This document shows, in pieces, positions 13,544 through 23,790 of a stretch of 64,000 bases of DNA. The stretch's first letter is position 1, and each line of letters opens with the position of its first letter. The translations under genes and the position numbers were made by a program. This DNA comes from Gossypium raimondii (Eukaryota > Streptophyta > Magnoliopsida > Malvales > Malvaceae): assembly GCF_025698545.1 (NCBI RefSeq), contig NC_068577.1, positions 29,467,250 to 29,531,249 on the forward strand, given 5' to 3'. The notes beneath the pieces are model-generated. The model was not told the origin of the DNA, did not search any database, and saw only the letters and a list, made by a program, of their open reading frames with translations.

Positions 13544-14588
13544 CTAAGGATGCTGCTGGTGATGATTGAAGTAGTTTTGGGGGTTCCCAAACTCCACCAT
13601 TGGAGACATGATTTCAGCTTCCCAAAGTTCGCCATTATTAGATTGCTGCTGCTGCTGCTGATTGTCGGTAATCAAAGAATCCAGAAACAAAGAGAACATA
13701 TGGTCTTCGTTGCCATTTTCAACCAAGTCTCCCCCGTTCCCGCTGCTGCTTGGCTGCCCCATGCAATCGTCACCAACCTCTTGTTGGTGTTGATATATCT
13801 GATGAGATTCCAGGTTAGTAGTTTCCATGGAATTAGTTTTTTCTCCCATTAATTCAGAAGATTTGAAGGAGCTTGGGGGGTTAGGGTTTGATTCTGGGAC
13901 ATCATCATCATCATCCTGGTTAGCTTGTGATGAACCATGGCTAACAGGGCTTAATGGTTTATGGGTTCTTGGATCTATTCCTTGGCTGATTAAATTCTTG
14001 CTTAGATGGGTATTCCAGTAGTTCTTTATTTCATTATCTGTTCGTCCCGGAATCCTCCCAGCTATCAATGCCCACCTGGAAATATTCACAGTGTAAGAAC
14101 CCTTAATCTTACAGTCCATATATTCATATGCGTATATATATATATGTGTGTGATATTGCTACTTGCTAGTACCTTCAAAAAAAGCCAGATATGAATCATT
14201 GGAATTAACTTGCAAGAAACCCTAAAAGGGAATCAAAAGAAAAACCTCGAAAATAAGCGTCATGAGTATGAATATCAGGAAGAGATGACCTGTTTCCGAG
14301 CAAGCGATGAAGACGAAGAATGAGATCTTCTTCATCAGGAGCAATAGGACCTCGTTTAACGGTGGGTCGGAGATAATTCATCCACCGGAGACGACAACTC
14401 TTCCCACATCTAAGCAAACCAGCTCGTTTAGGCAAGGTTCGCCACCTTCCTCCGCCTTCTATCTTGATGTAATTAGCTAAGACTTCATCTTCTTCCGCGG
14501 TCCATGGCCCTTTCTTTATCCCAACTTTGCTGCAACATGGCGTTCTGCTTGTTGCCGTTGAAGTTCCTAATAAAATTGGCTTCTTCAT
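13544..14588 (-). CDS. MYB5: R2R3-MYB transcription factor, MYB5 type, 2 exons
   Basis: Nuclear DNA-binding regulator. MYB5-type proteins act with bHLH (TT8/GL3-like) and WD40 (TTG1) partners in proanthocyanidin, seed-coat mucilage and trichome programmes. Exon 1 is 14588-14290, exon 2 is 14075-13544, intron 14289-14076 (GT-AG); the Arg codon before Trp101 is split. The protein has 276 residues. R2 carries Trp29, Trp49 and Trp69; R3 carries Ile82, Trp101 and Trp120. The bHLH-contact pattern [D/E]Lx2[R/K]x3Lx6Lx3R is complete from Asp88 to Arg107. After R3 comes [13 protein letters not shown], diagnostic of this clade. Near the C-terminus is [12 protein letters not shown] (224-235), the conserved MYB5 motif, then a six-Gln run. 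The conserved EGEGRW reads EGGGRW here. There is only one intron, at the usual R3 site. I recognise the clade firmly; one-to-one orthology is inferred. Confidence 0.93.
14076..14289 (-). other. intron of the MYB5-type gene
   Basis: 214 bp, donor AACAG/GTCATC and acceptor ATTTCCAG/GTGGGC on the minus strand. It contains a (TA)n/(TG)n stretch near 14130-14150. Without splicing, exon 1 would read past LLGNR into unrelated residues and lose the third R3 helix. Confidence 0.9.
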
Positions 14589-14789
14589 TATTTCTTCAGC
14601 TCAGCTATGATCCTTTGGGTTAAGTTTTTGTCTTCGAGTGGTTCTTGCTGGCAGAAAAATTAAAATTGGCTAAGACTGGAAAGGATTAGGGTTTTAATAA
14701 GAGGAAAGCAAATGATATAGTAGAGAAAGTGCCAAAAAGAAAAAAAAAATGGAAAGATAAGAAGATGGGTATGATTTAGATTATTTTAA

Positions 14790-14799
14790 TTATATAAGA
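14790..14799 (-). promoter_or_regulatory. candidate TATA box of the MYB5-type gene
   Basis: On the minus strand this reads CTTATATAAT, about 200 bp before the start codon, which would give a 5' UTR near 170 nt. Motif and distance are seen; function is inferred. Confidence 0.35.
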
Positions 14800-14990
14800 A
14801 TTGTTTAAAAGAAATTCGTCCTTTCTTAATTATTTATATATCTAGTTTTAGAGCACATTTTGATGCTAAGGCACCCCAATGCAGTCGAATCTGAAGCCAA
14901 AGTCAGTGCGTTGTCCTTCTCATTCGATGTCAAATTTACGATTGAAAAGGATAATTATTTATTATTTTACCATTTCTCATTTTATTTATT

Positions 14991-14992
14991 TT

Positions 14993-15024
<32 letters not shown>
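14991..15024. repeat. (TTA)n(TA)n compound microsatellite
   Basis: TTA/TAT units followed by about nine TA units, roughly 400 bp upstream of the MYB5-type start codon. Confidence 0.9.
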
Positions 15025-15800
15025 AAGGTAAATTCATTAATTCATTCAATGAATGAACCATACTATTCAAAGAGAAAAAAATAGCAAACACTCGTCGTAG
15101 ATGATGAAGGACAAGCTCCATCAACATAACAAAGGCTTTAGCCTTAGTATCAATAGAACATTATGACATGTTGACAATTGGTTTTGTCATAACTCAAGCA
15201 TGGCATATCTGGAGTGATTGCAAGCACTTAATATGATAATGATGAAATCAATAATAAATGGTCCAAAGTGGCGAGCAACAAGTGACAAAAGAATCAAGCA
15301 TTCACCAAACTAGAGTGGACTACAACAAAATCATCTCTAAAATCACTTGTAAAACTAAAATTACATGCATAAGCAGGACTAAAAAATGTGCTATAAGAGC
15401 AAACAAATTAAGAAGTTGATGAAAAGCCACCCACTTTCCAAGAAAAACTACTGGTGGCCGGTGGAGTTTTAGTGAACAACAGGCATCGTTTCCTGTCCAT
15501 AATAACTTGTGAAGATAACAAAGATACCCACAAAATAAATATGCAAATTGAAAAGAGAGAAGACGTGTGTAGTGAATTAGAAGAAGAAAGAAAGGGTTGA
15601 TGGGATAAGAAAAAGGCGAGCGATAGCCAGCCCGGAGGCTAACACCACCACTAAGCAAAACAAAAGATAAGAATTAAACGACTTGGAGAAAAAAAGAGAA
15701 AAGTTTTTAGAATTATTAATATAATTTAATGCAACATAGTTTTGTTATATTATTATTTAGTATTAGATGAAATATATATATTATAAATCTAGATGATATA

Positions 15801-16255
15801 TTTGGTCCTCAAACTTTACAATAAAAAATTATTTTAGCCATCCATTTAATTTTTTTGTCTCTTTTAGTCCTTAAACTTACATTATTTGTCAAATCATCCC
15901 AAAATAAATAGAAAAGTTAATATCTATTAAATTTCTTGATGTGGCATATTCGTGGAAGCCCACGTGTATATAATGTTAGCAATTGTTAATTTTAAAAAAT
16001 TAAAAATAATTTTTATACTTTTAATTTTTTAATAATTTTATAATTTTGAAAATTTTAATTTTTTTACATTTAAAAAATTAATTAATTGCTAATGTGGCAT
16101 CCACGTGTATGCCATATAAGCAAAGTTAATAAATATTAAATTTTCATACATTTTGGGGTTCATATGACAACCAAAGAAAATTTAAGGGCTAAAAGAGGCG
16201 GAAAATTAAATGAATAGTTAAAATGACTTTTATATATATAAAGTTGGAAGGCAAA
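15801..16255. mobile_element. foldback (MITE-like) element
   Basis: The two halves are imperfect inverted copies over almost their full length. The left arm starts 'tttggtcctcaaacttta' and contains 'gtctcttttagtccttaaa'. The right arm contains 'taagggctaaaagaggcgg' and ends 'aaagttggaaggcaaa'. Inside, 'gatgtggcat...cacgtgtat' is mirrored by 'atgtggcatccacgtgtat'. There is no open frame. A transcript could fold into a hairpin of nearly 450 nt. No clean target duplication is visible, so superfamily is unknown. Confidence 0.75.
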
Positions 16256-16832
16256 AAATTTATATGAAAATTTGGTTGAAATAGTGAAGGTGAGGGAATG
16301 AAGCTTTTGCGGTACTCGGTTCAAATCCCACAATGTGCTTGTATTGTCATGCCCAAAAATATAGAATATTAATTGTAATAAATAACTAAGTAATTGAATA
16401 GGTTTGATGATTAGGTAATTAGTGCTTTTCTTAGGTTCAAGTCTTTTCTCTCATTTTTTTCTTTTATTTTCAGCAAACTAGGATAAAAGACCATACTAAA
16501 ATAATTAATATTGCAGAAAGTAAACAAGAAATGAGTAGTAGTTTAATGGTTAATGCACCTAATCTCCCTTTTCTTACCCAAGTTCAAGTCACCCCTTACC
16601 TAATTCCATTACCTTTTAATTTCGACAGACTAGGGGAAATTACTAAACGACACTCAAAGTTTGAAAACCCTAAGCATTTAGCACTTTTCCTAATAACATT
16701 TGAATTTTCTTTTTCCCAAATCAAACAGAAATTTTGTTGTCTCTCCCTATTTTTTCTCCATTTCCTTTTCATCTCCTTTGCATAATATTTTTTTGCCATT
16801 GTTGAAATTAATTTTGTCTCCCAAATCAAACT
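16256..16832. other. unassigned spacer
   Basis: Mixed AT-rich DNA between the foldback element and the truncated gypsy element. It contains pyrimidine tracts and an 84-codon open frame at 16531-16785 that resembles nothing I know. It may include the undetected left remnant of the gypsy insertion. Confidence 0.4.
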
Positions 16833-17089
16833 GACTCATCTTTGAATAGGATGGGATGTGTACTTTTGTAGAAGGGTAATGTTATAACTTATGCATCTCG
16901 TTAGCTTAAACTTCATTGGAGAAACTATCCAACTCATGATTTGAAATTAATAGTAGTGGTTTTAGCATTAAAGATATGGATGCATTATTCATATAGAGAG
17001 AAATGTCATGTATTCTTTGATCAGAAAAGTTTGAAGTATTTGATGACTTAAAAGGATCTGAATTTGCGCCAAAGAAGATGATTAGGAAC
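16833..17089 (+). pseudogene. gypsy RNase H fragment (left part)
   Basis: The translation shows the gypsy RNase H pattern: MGCVLL, then [36 protein letters not shown] and DLNLRQRR, with three in-frame stops. The frame breaks exactly where the hAT element begins and picks up again after 21845. It is a retroelement fossil and is not expressed as a working enzyme. Confidence 0.85.
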
Positions 17090-17330
17090 TAGACCTATTC
17101 ATGGGCTAGACCACTCGATTTGGCTTGAAAGTCTGCTCGAAAAATGGGAGGATTTGGACAAAAATATAAACCCAAAAAATAAACTTGAGCAAAAAACGAG
17201 GCATATTTAAAAAATGGACCGAACCTTAAGTAAGATTTTTTTGGCCCGGACCCGGCCCAAATTATATACTAAATGTTTTAATTATTCTTTTAACTATTTA
17301 AAAATTTTAACTTTAGTTTCCACTTTCAGT

Positions 17331-17484
17331 GCCCCCTTCTCTCTTATTCCCAAATCCCAATTTCAAAACTGAAATCCCTAATACCCCTCCCCCTGTCCAT
17401 CGATGCCGCTCACCACCTCCACCTCCAGGCTCCCACCTATTTCCTCTGTCGCCGACGCCCACTTGATTTCATAAGCCGACTCAG
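17331..17484 (+). promoter_or_regulatory. candidate 5' leader exon of the hAT transposase
   Basis: An isolated C-rich patch (cccctccccctgtccatcgatgcc region) that ends in a good donor, ctcag/gtaaaa. The next strong acceptor in a matching context is tttcag at 19052-19057, 13 bases before the transposase ATG. This suggests a non-coding first exon, a 1573-bp intron and a start in exon 2. It is inference from splice signals and composition. Confidence 0.4.
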
Positions 17485-19070
17485 GTAAAAAATCTCCTTA
17501 AATGAACAAGTCAAAACTGTTTCTACGAATTGTTTTAAGATTAAGGCTAAATAAATGATTTCTTTTTAGATCATTGGCTTCTGTTCATAGTGAAAAGAAA
17601 TAATGGTGTTGCGGTAACAATGTGGATTCTTTTTTTTTTTTCAATTGCATTAATGTTTGATGGGTATAAAATAGAAATGAATTTTGATGTAAGCATGTTG
17701 CAGCAAGTATTTTCGATCTTTGTAATGTAAAGCATAAATTAATATGAAAAATGATTATCCAAAACACAAATTGCATTTCCTCTGTTAATGTATGTGGGAA
17801 AAGTTCAATCATGCACATATATACATGCACGTGATGTGTTAGTAAACATGGTATAAGTACCATTTTTTATATGTGCATAAACATTATGTTTTTTTGAGTC
17901 TGATATGCACTTATCAATACATGATGTTTGCATGATATTGATTCAAGTAAAAAAAGAACTAAGCTTTAAGTAATCTTCACATTGTTCCTATTAAATTTGC
18001 AAAAGTGGGAGTGGATCCATCTCAACTTTTTTCCATGTTTATAAGAATCTCTTCTCCTCAAACAAGAGCTTATTAGGTGTTCATTTTTTCCTCCAAGATT
18101 TAGTGCCTTATTTTTGTTCTAAATCATGCAACCTAGTGAAATTTCAGGTCTGCAATATATAGTTCCTTCAAATCCATCCCCCTAGAGAATTGAAGGCCAT
18201 GGAAATAACTTGTTTGAGCATTTCATTTTGTTGTATAGACACATGCATATGGTTCTATAACTTGCTTCATTTTACTTTATAATTGTAATGGTAGTGTTCT
18301 ATTATGATGTCTTAGTTTTGTTTGATGGTGTAGTGCATGAGCTGCACTAGTACTGTAAAGATTGGTCTGGAACTAGTAAACGTTTCCTTGTACTTAAAAC
18401 AAATAGATTCAGGTAGTTTTGTGGGTATAAAATGAAACCAGACGTAAAAGAAACCACCCTTTCTCTATGAGCATCCTCATCATCTATTCTATACAGATAG
18501 ATCATAGATGACTAATAGAATCTTGTGATAAACAAAAGATATCAACAGATCAAGTACCAAGTTTTAGGTTTCCAAAATATTGAATTTTGTTTTGTGGGGA
18601 AATTGATCCAATCTTCATTTCCTTTTAATTCTACTAGTTGATGCTGATTTACTACTTTTAAGGCTATTTTTGTTATTTAAAAAACAGTTTGTTGATAGTC
18701 TTTTGCACTTGGTACAAATAGACTTTGTCTCTAAAGTGTTTGTTTACTAATACTTTTTGTGTGGTCAAGACGACAATGGCACCCATACTTTTTGTTATTT
18801 AAAATATATAGTCTGTTAATACTTTTTATTAACTAGTAAAAGAAAATTTATGTAAGAGTAGTTATTTTTATAATTTAATTTTATTAATTAGTAAACTAAT
18901 TTGATAAGGGTTTTTTTATAGATGGTAAACGATTGTTTATATAATAAGGCTGAGCTTTCATTGTCAATATTTTTTTCTCAATCATTCTGTTTACAACTAG
19001 GATGGAAACTACAATTGTTGAACAGTTATATAATCTTTTGGTTTATTTGGATTTCAGGAATTGAATTTTT

Positions 19071-21186
19071 ATGACTATGGCTAGTTCGAACACTCCTATA
19101 CCTATGGACGATGGGTTTAATAAATATGAAAGTTCTCTCAAACGTTAAAAGTCTACCACTTCAAAGATGTGGGATGAAATGACAAAGCTTAAATGTGAGA
19201 ACAAAGACGAATTGAAGGCACAATGTAATCATTGTAAGAGTATATTCTTTGCTAAATCTTCTAGTGGAACCTCTCATTTAAGACGTCATCTAAATAATTG
19301 TTTGAAAAAAGTTAATAAAGACATCAATCAATACACCATAGCCACTCAACCATCCTTAGAAGGTGGTCTATCTATAAAAAAAACTACAAGTTTGATGCTA
19401 ATAAGTGTCGTCGAGTTGTTTCTACTTTTTTTGTGTGTGGCAAGCATTCATTTAGGATAGTTGAAAAATTGAGATTTAGATCCATGATGAGTATTGCTAG
19501 TCTTAATTTTAAGAATACAAGTAGATATACAGCTGCTAGGGATGTCCTAATGTATTATGCAAAAGAGAGAGATCAGGTTAAAGAAGAGTTGACTAAAGCA
19601 CTTGGTTTAATTTCTCTAACTTCTGATAATTAGAATTCGGAGTATACTAATGATGAATATATTTGCATTACTGCTTATTGGGTTGACAAAGATTGGAAGC
19701 TACAAAAGAGAATAATAAGGTTTAGAGTTTTATTTCCTCCGTATGATGGTTTGAACATAGCGAATGAACTTGTTTTATGTTAATCTCAATGGGGCATAGA
19801 CAAAAGAAAATTTAGCTTCACTTTGGATAATGCTTCTTATAATGATGTTATGGTTTTTTATCTTAAAAATCGTTTTCGTGCTAATCGAGCTCTTTTGTGC
19901 GATGGTGCTTTTTTTCAAGTTAGATGTTGTGCACATATATTGAATCTTATAGTTAAAACTAGTTTAGAACTTGTTGATGATGTTGTTGGTAAGATTCGAA
20001 ATTGAATTAAGTACATAAAAAAGTCAGGAATTCATAGGAAATGATTTTTTGATGTGGCCGACAAGTTTTAATTTGAATGTGACCAAAAAGTTGTGTCAAG
20101 ATATGTATGTGAGATGGAATTTTACTTATTTGATGCTTGAATCTTCTCTTTACTATAAAGATGTGCTAGATTATTGGGGCCAACGGGATAAATATGATCA
20201 TATATTTGTACTTTCTAATAAGGAGTGGAGAAATGTTGCTATTTGCAAATTTTTGAAAGTCTTTTATGACATGACTTGTGTTTTTTCCAATTCTAATTAT
20301 CCAACTACTAATTTTTATTTTAGATGAGTTTGGAAGGTTCACAAGTTCTTGCTTGATACAATTAAAAGTCCTCATTCACTTTTTTAACTTCAATGGTTAA
20401 GCAAATGCAAAAGAAATTTAATAAATATTTGGCTAAGTGTTCGTTGGTCTTGTCATGTGCTGCAATTTTAGATCCTCGATATAAGTTAAATTATGTGCAG
20501 TATTGCTTTAATACACTCTATGGTATTCATGCTTCAGATTTTTTGGAAACTATTCTTAGCAATCATAGGCTCTTGTTTGATGAGTATGTTAAGAAATTCA
20601 AATCCACGTATTCCTCTTTGGTCGGGAGTTCTAATGTTCCGGATAATAATCCTGTTGGTTCTAGTTTGCATCAATACAATGTTAATAATGTTGATTTTGG
20701 GGGAGATTATGATGAGAGTGATTATTATAAACGGTACTTAAATGAATCTAGCTCTAAGAGTGAAAAGTCATAGTTGGACATTTATTTGAAAAAATCGAAG
20801 CTTGAGTTGAATAGTCAATTAGATGTTTTGGATTATTGGAGCAAAAGTTCAGTTCGATATAATGAGTTTTCACTATTGGCTCGTGATCTTTTGGCAATTC
20901 CAATATCAACTGTAGCTTCCAAGTCGGCTTTTAGCATGTGTAAGAAAGTTATCACACCTTTAAGGAGTTCACTAAAGCCAAAAATGATTCAAGCCGCTAT
21001 TTGCTTTGATGATTAGATGCGAGCTAAGAGATTTTCAACGGGTAATTATTATTCTCGTTTTATTGTTATAATTTTATAACACTTTATCAATTTGATTATC
21101 TAATCATTTATTCTTATTTCATGTTAGAAATCGGTTGCAAGAATGATGATGACGATGAGGACGATGTTATTCCGATTGCTTTTTAG
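19071..21186 (+). pseudogene. hAT transposase pseudogene (BED zinc finger, hATC)
   Basis: The start is ATG 19071, just after a splice acceptor. Order: BED-type zinc finger (about 19197-19305; CNHC ... HLRRHLNNC), a helical region, the core motif TLDNASYND (about 19820), CAHILNLIVK (about 19931), an RNase H-like remainder, then the hATC dimerisation domain (about 20820-21015) with LDYW, LARDLLAIPISTVAS and SAFS. Stops or frameshifts occur at 19146 (TAA), near 19380, at 19633, near 20003, near 20325, at 20771 and at 21016. A short last exon (21127-21186), rich in Asp and ending VIPIAF, appears to follow an intron. With this many breaks the protein cannot be made whole, and any movement would need transposase from another copy. 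Confidence 0.88.
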
Positions 21187-21845
21187 GTTACCTTCGTAAT
21201 TGTTGACAATTTAATTTAGCTTATGATTTGTAGATTGTTATAAAATTAAATATGCTGATTGGTTGATTACATTTTGCAGATTTTTGGTGTTGTTTTGATG
21301 TTGTTTTGCTACTTTTTTTGTGCTATTTTTGTTGTTGTTTAATGCTATTTGGTGTTGTTTAGATGTTGTTTAGTGATGTTTTATTGTTGTTTCACAACTA
21401 TTTATTATATTGTTCCGTTGTCATTTTTCATATTATTTTCTTGTGGTTTTAATATTATTTGGATATTGTACAACTTTTGTTTTGTTATTAATTTTCTTAC
21501 TATTTTAGTTGAACTTGTTACTATCTTAATATAACCACTTTTTATTGTATTTTCAATTTGTGTATTGTTTTAAGAATTATTTTAATATCGTTTTTAAATT
21601 GTTTGTTATTTTAATATTTGTTTTATATTTTTAAGGGTATTTAATATATTATATTTTAAAAATTGTTTATTTCATAAAATAATCTAAAAATAATAATATG
21701 GGAGGGTTGGGTTCGAGCTTAACTAATATATTTTGAGTCGGGCTTAGATAAATTTTCAGGCTTATATTTTGGGTTGGGCCTGGTCTAGGCCTAGATAACG
21801 AGCCTGAATTTTGTTTAGGCCTGGCCCAGTTCATGAATACCTCTA
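21187..21845. other. 3' non-coding part of the hAT element
   Basis: Contains a stretch rich in TGTTGTTT-like units (about 21285-21400), then AT-rich DNA, then a terminal region with 'gggttgggcctggtctaggcc' type motifs that mirror the left end. No coding signal. Confidence 0.7.
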
Positions 21846-22397
21846 GTTAGAACCGTTGAAAGATTATGATCTAATTATTGAGTATCATTCAGGGAAGGCA
21901 AATGTGTTAGCAGATGTTTTGAGTAGAAAGACTGTAGCAACATATTATCTCTGAGTAAAAATAAGTATGTCTGGTAATGGATTTTTACTGGCAGAATTAG
22001 TTGTGAAGCCAACTTATCTTTCACATATATTAGAAGAACAAATGAAAGATGTTTAGTGTGAATTATTTAAAGCAACGAATGATACCTGGCAAAGCAGCAA
22101 ATTTTAGTCTGGGTAAAATGGTGACTTGAGATTCATGGGAAGGATGTTTGTACCAGATGGGAATGAATTGAGGAAAAAGTTGCTAAGAGAAGCTCATCAG
22201 TGATCTTTTTCACTCATTGGGAGTATTAAAATGTATAGAGATCTGAATAGCTCATATTAGTGGCCTAGTATGAAGAGAGAAATTGCAAAGTATGTCTCAA
22301 CTTGTTTGACTTTTCAAAAAGTTAAGGCAAAACATCAAATTCCCTTAGATAAGTTGTATATTTTGGAATTACTAGAATTGAAGTGGGATAGAATTAC
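21846..22397 (+). pseudogene. gypsy RNase H end and integrase N-terminal fragment
   Basis: Continues the split RNase H: LKDYDLIIEYHSGKANVLAD, followed by a linker and the integrase zinc-binding region. An Arg-Glu-Ala-His segment, the MYRDLNSSYWPSMKREIAKY pattern and CLTFQKVKAKHQ are visible. The second Cys of the usual CxxC is changed (CLTF). Stops are present, for example at 21953. It ends at WDRIT where the solo LTR entered. Confidence 0.82.
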
Positions 22398-23790
22398 TGT
22401 AACACCTAGTTTTGGCGGGTTTTGAGTTTGGCAAGTAAACCAGAAGTAATCTGAGTGGCGTAATGCTATCCATCCAATTAATACTTTTGGCGTATATATC
22501 ACGCGCATAGTAGACGTTAGATTATTGAAAGAATTGTTCTCAACATGTGTTGGGTCATTAAGAAGAGGAGATTAGTAAGAGTATTAAGGATTTTGGGTAT
22601 ATTAGATTGTCGCCAAAGGTATTGCCAAGTTTGTTTAGTTACAGTGCTAATTACATTCTAACAGGGTGGTTAAGATTGGAAAAAAGGGATGAACCATATA
22701 TATATAATTATTGGATTCTCGTATACATTTCTTTATAGTTGTAAACCATTTATAAGGCAAATTGGAAAGATTGTGAGACGTGTCAAGTTCCACTATAAGA
22801 ACATGGGTTATACATACACATATTGATTTGGGTTCAAGGAAAAGAGGGTTTTTCTTCTTTCTTCTATTCAACATGTCATGGTTATTTTCTTGGAGCTGAG
22901 AATAGATCTCTATTGCCAAGCTGAAACTAAGGATCTAAGTTCATGAATAGGGTTGTTTCATATCCTGGGTAAGTATTATAGTCTTGCATGTTAACTTCTG
23001 AAAGAGTAAGTCTGTTTTATGTGTGAACAGTAAGATGAAGAAGTAAGACTTTGTATGGAAGTTATCTAGGATTTAGATGATGGTAAAACTTACTCAAATG
23101 AGTTTTAATAGTGTTCTTATATTTTATAAACAATGGTTATTGCAGTTTCTTGTTGGATGTTGAATCTGAAGTTCAAGCTACTAACTATGGTTATTAGGTG
23201 AGTCTTTATGCTGACTCTTGCATGTACATTGTTCATACAAAGAGATCTGATATCTGTGAATGTGTGATTGTTTGCTGAGAATAGTATGTATATCTTATAT
23301 GGAAATTGATAGGTTCAAGTATATGATGAATGGTGTATAAATAATGTGATCTTAAAGTATGGTTATGTATGTACGCTTGGAATATATGTAGCAAGTGAAT
23401 GAAGGGGCTATAAATTGAGTTTAAAACGTGAGTGTATGAAGAGTCTGTAAAGTGGGTCTGTGTTTGTTCACCTCAGAGTTGTTAAAAGGAGTTCGTCATG
23501 ACTTTAAACATGAACTCTGAAATGGAAAGTCCATGACCATGACTCTCTCTGAAAAGAAGTAAATGATGATTATTACCCAATGAGGTTCCCTGTGTGTCCT
23601 AAGAGGATAATGGGCAAACTTCATGTAACGTAAGTGTAGGCAAATCCATATCGTAAACATGCCATAAAAGAAAAGCCTTTGCGGTGAATTATGAAAGAAA
23701 AGCCTTTGCCGTGAATTATGAAAGAAAAGCCTTTGTGGCGAATTATTGAAGGATCTTCTTAGTGAATCAGGTCAAGTCGAGGGTGTTACA
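22398..23790. mobile_element. solo LTR (1393 bp) inside gypsy integrase
   Basis: Begins TGTAACACC and ends GGTGTTACA, and is flanked by attac on both sides (22393-22397 and 23791-23795), an exact 5-bp duplication. There is no coding capacity and no second LTR. The host integrase frame reads through if the element is removed. Best explained as an LTR retrotransposon reduced to one LTR by recombination. Its sequence differs from the 24875 LTR, so it is another family. Confidence 0.9.
23667..23747. repeat. 27-bp tandem repeat, three copies, in the solo LTR
   Basis: Units start 'aaagaaaagcctttg' at 23667, 23694 and 23721 and differ by a few bases. They lie about 45 bp from the end of the LTR. 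Confidence 0.93.

Larger units (their letters stand above)
14589..15800. other. MYB upstream region, no further gene seen
   Basis: Apart from the candidate TATA box and the simple repeat at 14991-15024, I see no recognisable gene. 15080-15660 is less AT-rich than its surroundings, and its minus strand has a 112-codon open frame (15658-15320) that is hydrophobic and matches nothing I know. It could be a decayed gene or transposon piece. Confidence 0.45.
17090..21845 (+). mobile_element. hAT DNA transposon, degenerate autonomous type
   Basis: 4756-bp element. The left end reads TAGACCTATTCATGGGC and the right end, reversed, reads TAGAGGTATTCATGAACTGGGC, so the terminal inverted repeats match imperfectly. 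The flanks are attaggaac (17081-17089) and gttagaac (21846-21853), an 8-bp duplication with one substitution and one added base, as expected for hAT. Removing the element restores the gypsy RNase H reading frame. Inside are a GC-rich leader exon, an intron of about 1.57 kb and a broken transposase gene. GGCCCGGACCCGGCCC motifs lie just inside the left end. Confidence 0.88.

Noticed and set aside
13532..14021. Plus-strand open frames across the MYB gene
   Set aside because: Antisense shadows of the MYB exons; the Leu-rich run is the reverse of the Gln codon run.
15320..15658. 112-codon minus-strand frame upstream of the MYB gene
   Set aside because: Hydrophobic translation without a recognisable domain, and no splice or promoter context. 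Could be a fossil but not supportable.
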